From: Sphingomonas sp. AR_OL41
Lineage (GTDB): Bacteria > Pseudomonadota > Alphaproteobacteria > Sphingomonadales > Sphingomonadaceae
Length of the DNA stretch: 64,000 bases
Assembly: GCF_029911635.1 (NCBI RefSeq)
Contig: NZ_JARYTI010000004.1
Coordinates: forward strand, 1 to 64,000
Direction: 5' to 3'
Shown here: one piece after another, positions 1 to 7,648 of the stretch
Numbering within the stretch: the first letter of the stretch is position 1
Layout of the letters: every line of letters starts with the position of its first letter
Position numbers and translations under genes: made by a program
The notes under the pieces: model-generated
Told to the model about the DNA's origin: nothing
What the model saw: the letters and a program-made list of their open reading frames with translations, nothing else
The model's database searches: none

Positions 1-892
1 TCAACAGCGCGCCGCCGCGACCGAAGCGCATCAGCCCATCCTCGTCGCGCAGCCAGGCGAGCACCGCGCCGATCGAGAAGCACATCACCGCGACGGTCAT
101 TGCGCCGAGGCCGGCGCTGACCCAGCCGAGATGCATCGCGCCGCCGCCCAGCGCCGCGAGCACGAGCCCTGCCCCGCCCAGCGCTGTGGTCGGCACCGCG
201 CGCGCCACCAGCCGTGGCAAGGCGAGCCGGATCAGCGGCGCGAGAATATAGCGGTCGGCCCAGCGGATCGGCGGCGCAACGAGCGCGGCGAGAATCGCCT
301 TGCCGCGATCGGCAAGGTCGCGCGAGTCGCGGAAAATGCCGTGCGTCGGGTCTTTCGCCGGCAGCCGCAGATGTGTCACGCCGTCCTGCGCCGCGACGCG
401 CAACAGCGTCGACTGGAAATCATAATCGCGCGGCAATGCGGCGACCTCGGCGACGTGGCGCGGATCAAGCCGGGCGAGACCCGCCCAGGCGGTCAGCGCG
501 CCGACGCGTTCGAACCCCGGCGGCGCATCGCGATCGTCGATCACCAGCAGCGCGTCCTCGCCTTCCGCCGCCAACTGCGCGACGATGTCGCCGGTCGTCA
601 CCAGCCCGTCGGCGACGACCAGCAGACGCGCCAGCGGGTGGAGCTTCTCGGTCACCTCGGCGGCGGTGCGCACCGCATCGACCGCCGCGCCGCGCCGCCC
701 GATGCGATTGATCGCGCCGAGCAGCTCGGGCGTCATCCGCGCGACGACGAGGATGATCTGCGACGCGCCTGCACCGATCAGCAGGCGCGCCTGGAACTCG
801 ACCAGCGTCAGCCCGCCGAACGGCAGCGTCGCCGCTAGTACCCCGGGACGGTCATCGGCATCCTCGGTCGCAAAAATCAGGCCGGCCAGCAT
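1..892 (-). CDS. Nucleotidyltransferase-like membrane protein, C-terminus cut by the window edge
   Basis: The frame stays open to the left edge, so the C-terminus is missing; about 297 residues are visible. The N-terminal ~200 residues look like a sugar-nucleotide/MobA-type transferase fold: an early PFGGLTLVEFQARLL stretch is followed by an alternating strand/helix pattern with a VVADGLV strand and a LLVIDDRD strand. From about residue 210 there are hydrophobic segments (LGGAGLVLAALGGGAMHLGW and a following helix), so the C-terminal part is probably in the membrane. The start is the ATG read from 892 leftwards, soon after a stop in the same frame. An NTP-transferase fused to a membrane domain, as in some CDP-alcohol phosphotransferases, is possible, but the deciding region lies outside the window. 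The neighbour upstream is the queuosine-precursor transporter, 40 bp away on the same strand. Confidence 0.55.
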   Translation of the reverse strand, partial: MLAGLIFATEDADDRPGVLAATLPFGGLTLVEFQARLLIGAGASQIILVVARMTPELLGAINRIGRRGAAVDAVRTAAEVTEKLHPLARLLVVADGLVTTGDIVAQLAAEGEDALLVIDDRDAPPGFERVGALTAWAGLARLDPRHVAEVAALPRDYDFQSTLLRVAAQDGVTHLRLPAKDPTHGIFRDSRDLADRGKAILAALVAPPIRWADRYILAPLIRLALPRLVARAVPTTALGGAGLVLAALGGGAMHLGWVSAGLGAMTVAVMCFSIGAVLAWLRDEDGLMRFGRGGALL

Positions 893-932
893 CGCGAGGC
901 TGTTAGGCCGTCATGTCCGCGATGGCAAAGGG

Positions 933-1709
933 TTAGACTTCCGCCGTGAACGGCGAAAAATCCGTCCCCTCGTCATAGACGTCGACGCCCTCATGCTTCT
1001 TGAGCCAGCCAACCACGGCATAGGTGACCGGCGTCAGGATCACTTCCCAGCCTACCTTGAGAACGAACTGGGTGAACATCACCGTCAGCATCGCCTGCAC
1101 CGGCCAGTCGGCCAGGCCGTAAAAGGCCAGCGGATAGAAGACGAGGCTGTCGGCGCCCTCGCCGACGATCGTGCTGCCGATCGTCCGCGTCCACAGCATC
1201 CGCCCGCTGGTCCAAATCTTCATCTTGGCGAGCACCAAGGAATTGAGCAGGTCGCCGACCCAAAAGGCGCATAGCGAGGCAAAGGCGATCCGCCCGCCAA
1301 TGCCGACGCTGACATAGGGGAAGGTGTCGATCAGGTGCGGCGGCAGGCCGAAGACATATTCATACTGCGCCTGGCCATTCCAGTCGGCCGCCGGGCGCAA
1401 CGCGACCACGGTCCATTCCATCACCACCAGGAAACACAGCGCGGCAAAGCCGACCCACACCACGCGCCGCGCGCGGGCATAGCCATAGACTTCGGTCAGC
1501 ACGTCATCGAGCACATAGGAGATCGGGAAGAACAGGATGCCCGCGCCGAACGGCCATAGCCCGAAATATGGCAGGTCGATCACCGCGCGTTTCCCCGCGC
1601 CGACGACGTTCGACAGCACGAGGATGACGACGAACGCCGCCATGACGATATCGAAATAGCGGAAATGCGCGCCCTTCACCTCGCGCGCCGTCACCCGCTG
1701 CAATGTCAT
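933..1709 (-). CDS. yhhQ: Queuosine precursor transporter (YhhQ/VUT family)
   Basis: A 258-residue, strongly hydrophobic protein with about six membrane segments. It carries hallmarks of the YhhQ/COG1738 family: an early segment ending in LSNVVGAGK, the LFFPISYVLDDVLTEVYGY stretch (the family's P(I/L)(S/T)Y..(D/A)..TEVYG motif), and GEGADSLVFYPLAF followed by a VLKVGWEVILTPVTY helix. Family members import preQ0/preQ1 or queuine for tRNA wobble modification, acting in the inner membrane. I chose the ATG at 1709 because the frame upstream runs through the neighbouring tRNA gene, and an AGGGG-type ribosome site lies 8 bp before this ATG. That site is partly inside a hairpin (see 1718-1735). Length is normal for the family. 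Confidence 0.9.
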   Translation of the reverse strand: MTLQRVTAREVKGAHFRYFDIVMAAFVVILVLSNVVGAGKRAVIDLPYFGLWPFGAGILFFPISYVLDDVLTEVYGYARARRVVWVGFAALCFLVVMEWTVVALRPAADWNGQAQYEYVFGLPPHLIDTFPYVSVGIGGRIAFASLCAFWVGDLLNSLVLAKMKIWTSGRMLWTRTIGSTIVGEGADSLVFYPLAFYGLADWPVQAMLTVMFTQFVLKVGWEVILTPVTYAVVGWLKKHEGVDVYDEGTDFSPFTAEV

Positions 1710-1717
1710 CGCCCACC

Positions 1718-1735
1718 CCTTACGTCTTCGTAAGG
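1718..1735 (-). promoter_or_regulatory. Hairpin overlapping the transporter's ribosome-binding site
   Basis: A perfect 7-bp inverted repeat (CCTTACG / CGTAAGG) with a 4-nt loop lies 9 bp before the ATG of the queuosine-precursor transporter. On the coding strand the 3' arm ends in AAGG, and this runs directly into the GG of the Shine-Dalgarno sequence, so the stem would hide part of it. Translational control is an inference. A preQ1 riboswitch would be logical here, but I could not match its consensus. Confidence 0.45.
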
Positions 1736-1790
1736 CACCGTTATGATCAGCGTTTCCCCGCCGTGCAATCCACGCTAAAGGGCACGCCGG

Positions 1791-1867
1791 GCGCCCGTAG
1801 CTCAGCTGGATAGAGCACATGCCTTCTAAGCCTGTGGTCGCTGGTTCGAATCCAGCCGGGCGCGCCA
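1791..1867 (+). tRNA. tRNA-Arg, anticodon TCT
   Basis: The acceptor strand GCGCCCG at the 5' end pairs with CGGGCGC near the 3' end, and the gene finishes with an encoded CCA. The D-arm (GCTCAGCTGGATAGAGC), anticodon loop CTTCTAA and T-loop GGTTCGAATCC are all in place, giving anticodon TCT for AGA. The anticodon stem holds one T-C mismatch. It lies between the backbone transporter gene and a stretch of small accessory genes, as expected of an integration hotspot. I saw no second copy of the tRNA 3' end in the window. Confidence 0.95.
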
Positions 1868-2094
1868 CTTGCCTGTCCGTGCACATCTGCAGTGCACCTG
1901 AGACACACAACGATGCACCGCGAGGACTAGATATTGCCATGCAGATCGATCGGCGTCTGAACGAGCGCACTCGGCAACTCGAACGCTGAATCGCGAATCC
2001 ACTAAGTGCCTTCATCAGCATAAGCGTTCAACGGCCGAATGTGGCGGAAAACTGCCATTGAGCGGAGCGCCGCATCCGACTACCGTTTGTCGTC

Positions 2095-2529
2095 ATGGCT
2101 TCCCCGGAACTACCATCGGCTGTCTTTGACGCGATCCAGCACTTTTGCTCTGACGGTGACGCACTCGCGTCTGCTGGCAGATATGAAGAAGCCATCGGCG
2201 AATATAACCGGGCGTGGGAAATTGTGCCTGAACCAAAGAGCCAATGGAATGCATCCACTTGTATTTTAGCGGCAATCGGCGAAGCGGCGTTCCTCGCAAA
2301 TTACAAGACCTCGGCGAAAGAAGCGCTGGAATATGCGATGGTTTGCCCCGACGCGGTGGGCAATCCGTTTCTTCATCTTCGCTTGGGTCAGGTGTTATTT
2401 GATATGGGTGAACATGATCGTGCTGCTGACGAATTGATGAGGGCTTATATGGGCGCCGGAGCGGATTTGTTTACGGCCGAAGACCAACGATACCTTTCTT
2501 TTCTCCGCACCAGAGCTACTCTGGATTGA
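2095..2529 (+). CDS. Tetratricopeptide-like small protein
   Basis: A 144-residue soluble protein with no signal peptide. It has TPR-like helix pairs: A-x-A-G-R-Y-E-E-A-I-x-E-Y-N-R-A-W near residues 24-40, a second pair around 56-75, and L-F-D-M-G-E-H-D-R-A-A-D-E-L near 101-115. TPR-like proteins bind peptides or partner proteins; nothing here tells which. It is the first gene after tRNA-Arg and stands alone, with a good intrinsic terminator just after its stop. Proteins of this size and make-up often occur as orphan immunity or stress genes in accessory regions, but that role is only inferred. Confidence 0.6.
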   Translation: MASPELPSAVFDAIQHFCSDGDALASAGRYEEAIGEYNRAWEIVPEPKSQWNASTCILAAIGEAAFLANYKTSAKEALEYAMVCPDAVGNPFLHLRLGQVLFDMGEHDRAADELMRAYMGAGADLFTAEDQRYLSFLRTRATLD

Positions 2530-2539
2530 GCGTCGGCTT

Positions 2540-2588
2540 CTGGGGGCTTGCCGTCAGGCGGCTTCCCGCCCGATAGCCCCCAGTCCCT
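2540..2588 (+). terminator. Intrinsic terminator after the TPR gene
   Basis: A perfect 9-bp stem CTGGGGGCT (2540-2548) / AGCCCCCAG (2575-2583) is followed by TCCCTTTT. Inside it a smaller GGCGG / CCGCC hairpin can form. It starts 10 bp after the stop of the upstream gene. Confidence 0.65.
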
Positions 2589-2757
2589 TTTCGTGCAGGA
2601 TCGCAGCGCGACAGCGATCCGAACGGCGCGGAGTTGGTGGAAAGCGGGCGATAAATCCGTCACTTTTGCACATGCCCTTGTTACAGGCTTTTGGCGCCCT
2701 TCTGCTTCGAAAGCTGCGAAGGCCGCCGAGATACTTCAATCGCTAGGGACGGGCATA

Positions 2758-3084
2758 ATGGCGCGACTTATCAACGGGTTAGTAGGTGTGACCTTGTGCG
2801 CGACATTGTTAGCGGCAGGGTTTTGGGTTTATGAGGAAATATACTTTCTTTCCAGTGACCTGAAAACGGAGACCAGAAAAGCGGTCGAAATAATAAAATA
2901 TACCGCAAATCAAAAGAAGTTTGATACAGCCCTTCTAAAGGGCCCATTTCCTCATAATTATTCTAACCAAAATCGCGAGTTTATCTGGATATTAAACGGA
3001 AAAGTAGTCGTAACTATTTATTTTGTCTATGTGCCACATGATTATGAAATCCGATTTTCCGGAAAAATGAGCAAATACGACTAG
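2758..3084 (+). CDS. Small membrane-anchored protein, unknown function
   Basis: 108 residues. The N-terminus holds one hydrophobic helix (VGVTLCATLLAAGFWVY), followed by a polar domain with a regular strand pattern (FIWILNGKVVVTIYFVYVPHDYEIRF). The gene is clearly richer in A and T than its surroundings and uses AAA/AAT/ATA codons that are rare in the rest of the window, which suggests recent transfer. The ATG was chosen because the frame upstream has a different, GC-rich composition. I do not recognise a family. Confidence 0.55.
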   Translation: MARLINGLVGVTLCATLLAAGFWVYEEIYFLSSDLKTETRKAVEIIKYTANQKKFDTALLKGPFPHNYSNQNREFIWILNGKVVVTIYFVYVPHDYEIRFSGKMSKYD

Positions 3085-3256
3085 CTAAAATCCGATCTTG
3101 CCTCGCGTGAATTCCTGCTCGACGTAGCTACGCCTGTGACAGGAACTAATTTTCGCTATTGGGGCACTTGCCGCCTGTCCGCTTACGGGGCTCTTGCTCT
3201 CGGATCGTTTTTGTATAGTCGTTGCCGTTTCTCACCCACGTAATGAGCACACCGAC

Positions 3257-4213
3257 TTAAGGCTTATCGATTTCCAGCAGTGCGGCCTGGCGGGTCTTGC
3301 TCTTCAGCCGTCCGGTGACACGGTGTAGGTGAACACGGGTCTTAGACCCGATATTAATGTCAGCATCCCCAACTGTGCCGGCCACATCGACCGAGCCGAG
3401 CCCGTCGATCGATTGGACAGTCAAGTCAGGAAGGGTGCCGCCGAGAACACGCACGTTGCCAGCGTTCATGATCGTAATATCCGCTCTGCCCGAGATGGAT
3501 TGCGCCGTCACATCACCAATGCCGGCAACCACGATGAAGGCTTTGCCGGCAACATGCCCCACCATCACGTCGCCAGCCCCCGAAAGATCGGCATCCAATG
3601 TTCTCGCATCACCGCAATCAAGACTTGCGGTGCCAAACATATCGAACGACGCATCGCCGACGTTGGCGAGATGAAAATTGGCGAGGCCATGACCTTTTAT
3701 GTCAACATCGCGTGCAACCGCATCAATGCTCCAGTCGCCTCGCCCGTTATCGACGATCTTCAGACTTTGGCTGGGGCCGATATGGCCGAAAACCTGCGCA
3801 TTGGTAATAATGGTAAATGCCTTGGGTGCCAGAATGCGGATATGTGGCAATCCAGCTGGATGAGGCTGGGGCTCGTGAGCAGCGGCTTTCTTCCCCGCGA
3901 TATCCATGTAGCCCTTGGTGCTGGCAGCGACATAGAATGTGGGCACACCGGTGTTCCAGTTCGCTTCGATGCGGGCGTTCTCGCCGCGAATGTCCACGGT
4001 CGGGGCCTGGCCCTGCGCACCATTTTTATCGATCATCCCTTGAGCGCTCGGCATGTCGATCGAGATTGCGAAATCTGCCCGGTCTTCAGGGACAATTTCG
4101 ACTTCTGCGCGAAGGTTTTTCAATTCCAGGGTGGGGCGGGCTTGCGCCGCAGCAGCAAGAGTAGTCATGACTATGGCCGTCAAGCACGCCCCCTGCCTTC
4201 TCAAGCGCGGCAT
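3257..4213 (-). CDS. Secreted GIN-domain (DUF2807-type) beta-helix protein
   Basis: 318 residues with an N-terminal signal peptide (positive start, then LTAIVMTTLAAAAQA) and a likely cleavage after AQA. The C-terminal two thirds are short strands rich in Gly, Asp, Val and Asn (for example DADLSGAGDVMVGHV, ADITIMNAGNVRVLGG, VQSIDGLGSVDVAGTVGDADINIG). This is the pattern of the GIN / head-GIN domain, a right-handed beta-helix found in exported proteins of unclear role. The ATG at 4213 is the first with a sensible signal peptide; a TTG ten codons further up is also possible. It stands alone, with intergenic DNA on both sides. Confidence 0.7.
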   Translation of the reverse strand: MPRLRRQGACLTAIVMTTLAAAAQARPTLELKNLRAEVEIVPEDRADFAISIDMPSAQGMIDKNGAQGQAPTVDIRGENARIEANWNTGVPTFYVAASTKGYMDIAGKKAAAHEPQPHPAGLPHIRILAPKAFTIITNAQVFGHIGPSQSLKIVDNGRGDWSIDAVARDVDIKGHGLANFHLANVGDASFDMFGTASLDCGDARTLDADLSGAGDVMVGHVAGKAFIVVAGIGDVTAQSISGRADITIMNAGNVRVLGGTLPDLTVQSIDGLGSVDVAGTVGDADINIGSKTRVHLHRVTGRLKSKTRQAALLEIDKP

Positions 4214-4419
4214 CCAGACAATATTCACAGCAATACGCCTCAATTATCGATGCCCGGCATAATGTTCGACTAGGCTTTGTCAAACCAACGTAGCTGGCGA
4301 CCAGCGTCCCGCGGGCTCTCGCGACGACCCTTTTGCGAGTTTCATAACTCGAGGGTTTCTGCGTCGCGCCACGAGAATGAGACGTATTCGGGACGTCCGC
4401 TGGTGGGGCGTGAGCGGTC

Positions 4420-4510
4420 CGTCCGCTTTTGCGCCCGCAGCCGCCGGTTGGCTTTCGGCACCACGATCACGTTAGAGCCTGCCAGTGGTGATATATGGCG
4501 GAAAGCTGCC
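4420..4510. repeat. Copy of a degenerate intergenic repeat
   Basis: Two short blocks bound this unit: 4420-4437 (CGTCCGCTTTTGCGCCCG) and 4493-4510 (ATATGGCGGAAAGCTGCC). The first recurs at 5049-5066 with 16 of 18 bases the same, and the second at 2039-2056 with 16 of 18. Looser relatives lie near 26795, 28353-28410 and 28883. All copies lie between genes or at gene edges. The family is judged by eye only. Confidence 0.5.
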
Positions 4511-4511
4511 G

Positions 4512-5018
4512 CTACGCACCGCCTCGGTCCAAACGCATTGCCTCTTCCAAAAAGCGTTGCGGGTCTCGCACGAACTGCATCGCCCGAGATTGCATGATCG
4601 TTCTGACGACCGCTTCCCGGTTCGGCTGGAGGATCGCCCCGTCCCTCGTGGCAAGGATGCAGTCGAAATGGCGCGCCAATTCGCAGATACCGCCGACTAG
4701 AGGTAGGGAAAGGTCTGCCACGTCAAGGCGGAACTGAATGTCCTCGATGACCTGCCCATCGAAGCCGACCTGAATGTCGTCCGTCTTCTCATCACCCCAA
4801 ATTCGTAGGCTGGCGGACCAGGATTTTTTCTCGGGGAGTAGCGTGCCCAGTCGGGCGAACAGCACGTCGGCATCGGCATTCGAGAAACCCAGACGAATTT
4901 CATCGAGTTGCTCGCGTCTCATGCGTGCAGCAGCGACTCCAGCCACATGGGCCGATGATGCTGGAACGAGGTCAAGAACGAATTGCCAAACTGCCATTGC
5001 CAGATCGTAGCGCGTCAT
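4512..5018 (-). CDS. Unknown soluble protein, 168 residues
   Basis: An acidic cytosolic protein with no signal peptide or membrane segment. It has alternating strands and helices (SASLRIWGDEKTDDIQVGFD, DIQFRLDVADLS, HFDCILATRDGAILQP). The pattern resembles single-domain orphan immunity proteins that flank polymorphic toxin loci, but I see no specific family motif. The ATG at 5018 is preferred because the frame upstream is Arg/Trp-rich and crosses a copy of the intergenic repeat. Both sides are flanked by non-coding repeat DNA. Confidence 0.5.
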   Translation of the reverse strand: MTRYDLAMAVWQFVLDLVPASSAHVAGVAAARMRREQLDEIRLGFSNADADVLFARLGTLLPEKKSWSASLRIWGDEKTDDIQVGFDGQVIEDIQFRLDVADLSLPLVGGICELARHFDCILATRDGAILQPNREAVVRTIMQSRAMQFVRDPQRFLEEAMRLDRGGA

Positions 5019-5160
5019 CGAACGTCCGCAACTGGAGCGCTTGCCACCCGTTCGCTTTTGCCCCCGATAGCGGCGGTTCCGCTTCCAGACAGGTCCCCAC
5101 AACGGCAGACGGTCGAACGGCCGAGCATGGCGATTAGCGGGCTGTCCGCCATTCAAAAAT

Positions 5161-5790
5161 TCACGGCAGTTTCTTTGCAACAATGGCATCAATGACCCGA
5201 CGCAAACCGTCTTCAAGCACCGCAGAAATCTGCTCATCGCTAGCCGTCGGATCAAAATTCTTCAGGCCCTCGCTGTTATACCAATGTATATTTCGCGGCT
5301 TAGGCCGAACGGTTCGATCGGTGATGTTGTAGAAAAGGGTGAGTTGTTTACCGTATACGGTAGACTTCTCGAACTTCACAATCTGAAAGGCGAAACCATA
5401 GCGACACCCCTCCGCCTCATTCGCAGACGATTTTATAAATGCTTGCTGCGCGTTTGGATCGTTCTCGAGGATAAATTTATCCGCTGGAATATTGAGCCGC
5501 TGACCAATCGTGCTTTCTCGCAATGCCTTCATCAGTAACTCGTTGGTCAGCAAAGTCTGCGTTACTGTTGATTTGCCGCGTTTTAATTTATTTCGATAAC
5601 CTTGCGTTTCAACAGCAGCAAGCGCTCCCCCGGGAAATATGCCGGTGATGTCATTTTGGATGTAGGGCGAGGCCCATACATGCATTTCACATGTAGGCGG
5701 GGCCAATAGGGCCTGGGCAGGTGTCGAAGACGCTGTCAGCGAGATGATGGACGTCAATGCGACGAAGTTCCAAGTCTGTTTCGTTGACAT
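5161..5790 (-). CDS. Secreted protein, unknown function
   Basis: 209 residues with a signal peptide (NFVALTSIISLTASSTPAQA, probably cleaved after AQA). The mature part has two cysteines (PPTCEMHVW and EGCRYGFAF) that could form a disulfide in the periplasm, and ends in a helical DEQISAVLEDGLRRVIDAIV stretch. The start is the ATG at 5790, with AGGAG 8 bp upstream; a GTG three codons earlier would overlap that ribosome site. Base composition is less GC-rich than the backbone genes. I recognise no family. Confidence 0.6.
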   Translation of the reverse strand: MSTKQTWNFVALTSIISLTASSTPAQALLAPPTCEMHVWASPYIQNDITGIFPGGALAAVETQGYRNKLKRGKSTVTQTLLTNELLMKALRESTIGQRLNIPADKFILENDPNAQQAFIKSSANEAEGCRYGFAFQIVKFEKSTVYGKQLTLFYNITDRTVRPKPRNIHWYNSEGLKNFDPTASDEQISAVLEDGLRRVIDAIVAKKLP

Positions 5791-5865
5791 CGGATGCACT
5801 CCTATGAAATATCAATTAGGTCCGAGTGGCCGAGTTCGGCCACACCGCTGCGCTCACAAGCGGTT

Positions 5866-6417
5866 TTAGGGCTCATATACGGTGGGCGATTCCTGCGCAC
5901 GGCACGCCTTCTGCGCGAGTTCACGCGGCAACTTGATTTCCATCCGCAGAACGAGACGTCCAGTATAGGCGACCCTAGCTGGAAGGCCCTCCTTGAGACA
6001 TCCTGGATCGATGATACGGTTGTTGTCGTCGCTTACTGCATCGAAGTCGAAATAATGAAAACGATGATTCTGCACCGAAAAAAGGACTGAAGCGTGACCT
6101 TTCCAGCCATCTTCGACAACGGCTGTGATCGGCCCCTCAACCTGACTGAATTTACCCGAATCTAATCTCTGGACTTTGTAAAAACCATTTTGCCATGCTC
6201 CGAGGATTGTCGCGTATAACATCACGCTCAGGATTCCTAAAAGGAGCGTTGACTTAACCACTTCTTCGCCGTCGGAGGATGCCGCCCTCATTTCCTTATA
6301 TTTTTTCTTCAAGTGACGCGCCGCGAGGATTGCGCCGCAAAAAGGCAAGAAAGGGAAGAGCCACCACAGCCAAACCGCGTCATGGGCGTCGTAGACAGGA
6401 ACCAATACCTCCGGCAT
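5866..6417 (-). CDS. Two-helix membrane protein, unknown function
   Basis: 183 residues. The first membrane segment is near residues 15-33 (AVWLWWLFPFLPFCGAILAA), followed by a basic/acidic linker (HLKKKYKEMRAASSDGEE) and a second segment near 55-73 (STLLLGILSVMLYATILGAW). The remaining ~110 residues form a beta-rich domain, probably periplasmic. A DUF3592-like layout is possible but not certain. It ends 75 bp before the start of the secreted protein at 5161-5790 on the same strand, so the two might be cotranscribed. Confidence 0.5.
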   Translation of the reverse strand: MPEVLVPVYDAHDAVWLWWLFPFLPFCGAILAARHLKKKYKEMRAASSDGEEVVKSTLLLGILSVMLYATILGAWQNGFYKVQRLDSGKFSQVEGPITAVVEDGWKGHASVLFSVQNHRFHYFDFDAVSDDNNRIIDPGCLKEGLPARVAYTGRLVLRMEIKLPRELAQKACRAQESPTVYEP

Positions 6418-6462
6418 GTCATCGGACCTTACAGACGGAATATTATAGGGACACTCCCGCCC

Positions 6463-6741
6463 TTATTCATCCTCTTGCCTAGCCCAAGACTGGCCGACGG
6501 AAGCGCGACTTGCACTCCAGCCCGGCGGCAGATCGGCAAGCGCAACAAGATCGGGATGCCGATCTAAAACCTCAGACATAGCAACTACGAGTGCGTCGGC
6601 AGGGTCAAATTGGCCCCCGTCTAGGAACGACCATGAGTGATCGTCCTCATAGTGGACGACCACGAGAACGGGCGCTCCACCGACTACCGAGCGGTCAGCG
6701 ATGCATGCCGCGTTTGGAGCTTGATCGAAAACCCATGTCAT
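6463..6741 (-). CDS. Small conserved-type protein, unknown function
   Basis: 92 residues, acidic and soluble. It has a compact pattern: an opening TWVFDQAPN, the VLVVVHYEDDHSWSFLDG core with consecutive strands and aromatic residues, then a helical ALVVAMSEVLDRHPDLVALADLPPGWSA. Single-domain proteins of this style (a YEDDxSWxF core and a DLPPGW motif) occur as orphan genes in Gram-negative genomes and may be immunity proteins; the role is inferred. The start ATG at 6741 is the only one in frame. Confidence 0.5.
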   Translation of the reverse strand: MTWVFDQAPNAACIADRSVVGGAPVLVVVHYEDDHSWSFLDGGQFDPADALVVAMSEVLDRHPDLVALADLPPGWSASRASVGQSWARQEDE

Positions 6742-6913
6742 CGCAACGGCTTATCCCTTTCACACATGCCCGATATTGGCAGCCGCAAAATCCTGAAGTG
6801 TCGACCAACTCCGGCGGGTTCCTCTGAACGGGCGCCCTCGATAAATCAGCTCGTCCCATAGAGGCAAGGATGCAGCGCGCGCGACGTGCCGAGGGGTGGA
6901 CGATCAGTATCGG

Positions 6914-7648
6914 TCAGCTCTCGCCCACCTTGATCTCCGACACGAACTCGTAGCGGTCGCCGCGATAGGCCGAGCGCGTGAATTCGATCGCCCTGCCGTC
7001 ATTCATTCGCGTCAGGCGCTCGATGCGCAATATCTCTGCCTTCTCCTGGATGCTCAGTATGGCGGCTTCGGTCGGTGTCGCCAGCGCTGCGCGGATGCGT
7101 TGCGTGCCCGACACGGGTCGTGCGCCGCTGGTCGTCAGCGCTGCATACAGCGAATCCCCCAGCAGATCGAGATCGGGAAGGAATTCGGCAAGGACAACTG
7201 CGTGCTCTATCGCCAGCGGCTCGCCGCCCGAAAGACGCACGCGACCGAGCCGCACGACCTTTGTCGAATTCGTGATGCTGAGCGCGAGCGCCTCCTCGTC
7301 GGTCGGAGTGGCATAGGTCTTGATCATCCATATCACGCCGGGGTCTTCGCCGCGCGACCGCGCATCCTCGCTGAAGCCGCTGAGGGCCGACCCCGGCGCC
7401 TCGATCAGCTTGGTGACGAAGGTTCCGGAACCCTGACGACGGAACAGGACGCCCTCCTCAATCAACTGGTCGATGCCCTTGCGGACTGTCACGCGCGACA
7501 TACCGGTGATCTCGCTCAGGTCCCGTTCGGACGGCAGGGCACCGCCGGGGTCGATTCCGCCCTCGCTGATATGGTTGCGCAGGTTGCGCGCCAGTTGAAG
7601 GTAGAGCGGTGTGCTGTCGTCGGCGCGCGCGGACAGTTTCTCACGCAT
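6914..7648 (-). CDS. GntR/HutC-family transcriptional regulator of the amino-sugar cluster
   Basis: 244 residues. The N-terminal winged helix-turn-helix (residues ~10-75) has the family motif LPSERDLSEITGMSRVTVRKGIDQL. The C-terminal UTRA ligand domain (from ~85) has the LxxxEHAVVLAEFLPDL pattern. HutC-type GntR proteins usually bind phosphorylated sugars such as GlcN-6-P or GlcNAc-6-P. Its stop region is followed by a long gap, and its start overlaps the end of murQ by 8 bp, so it is translated last in the murQ operon. Its likely targets are the direct-repeat sites at 13030-13051 and 16467-16488. The start at 7648 excludes an Arg-rich upstream extension that lies within murQ. Confidence 0.85.
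   Translation of the reverse strand: MREKLSARADDSTPLYLQLARNLRNHISEGGIDPGGALPSERDLSEITGMSRVTVRKGIDQLIEEGVLFRRQGSGTFVTKLIEAPGSALSGFSEDARSRGEDPGVIWMIKTYATPTDEEALALSITNSTKVVRLGRVRLSGGEPLAIEHAVVLAEFLPDLDLLGDSLYAALTTSGARPVSGTQRIRAALATPTEAAILSIQEKAEILRIERLTRMNDGRAIEFTRSAYRGDRYEFVSEIKVGES

Noticed and set aside
1710..1790. preQ1 riboswitch before the queuosine-precursor transporter
   Set aside because: The short hairpin is real, but I could not match the loop or A-rich tail consensus of a preQ1 class.
1791..1867. tRNA-Arg as an att site with a second copy marking an island end
   Set aside because: I found no second copy of the tRNA 3' end and no tyrosine recombinase gene in the window.
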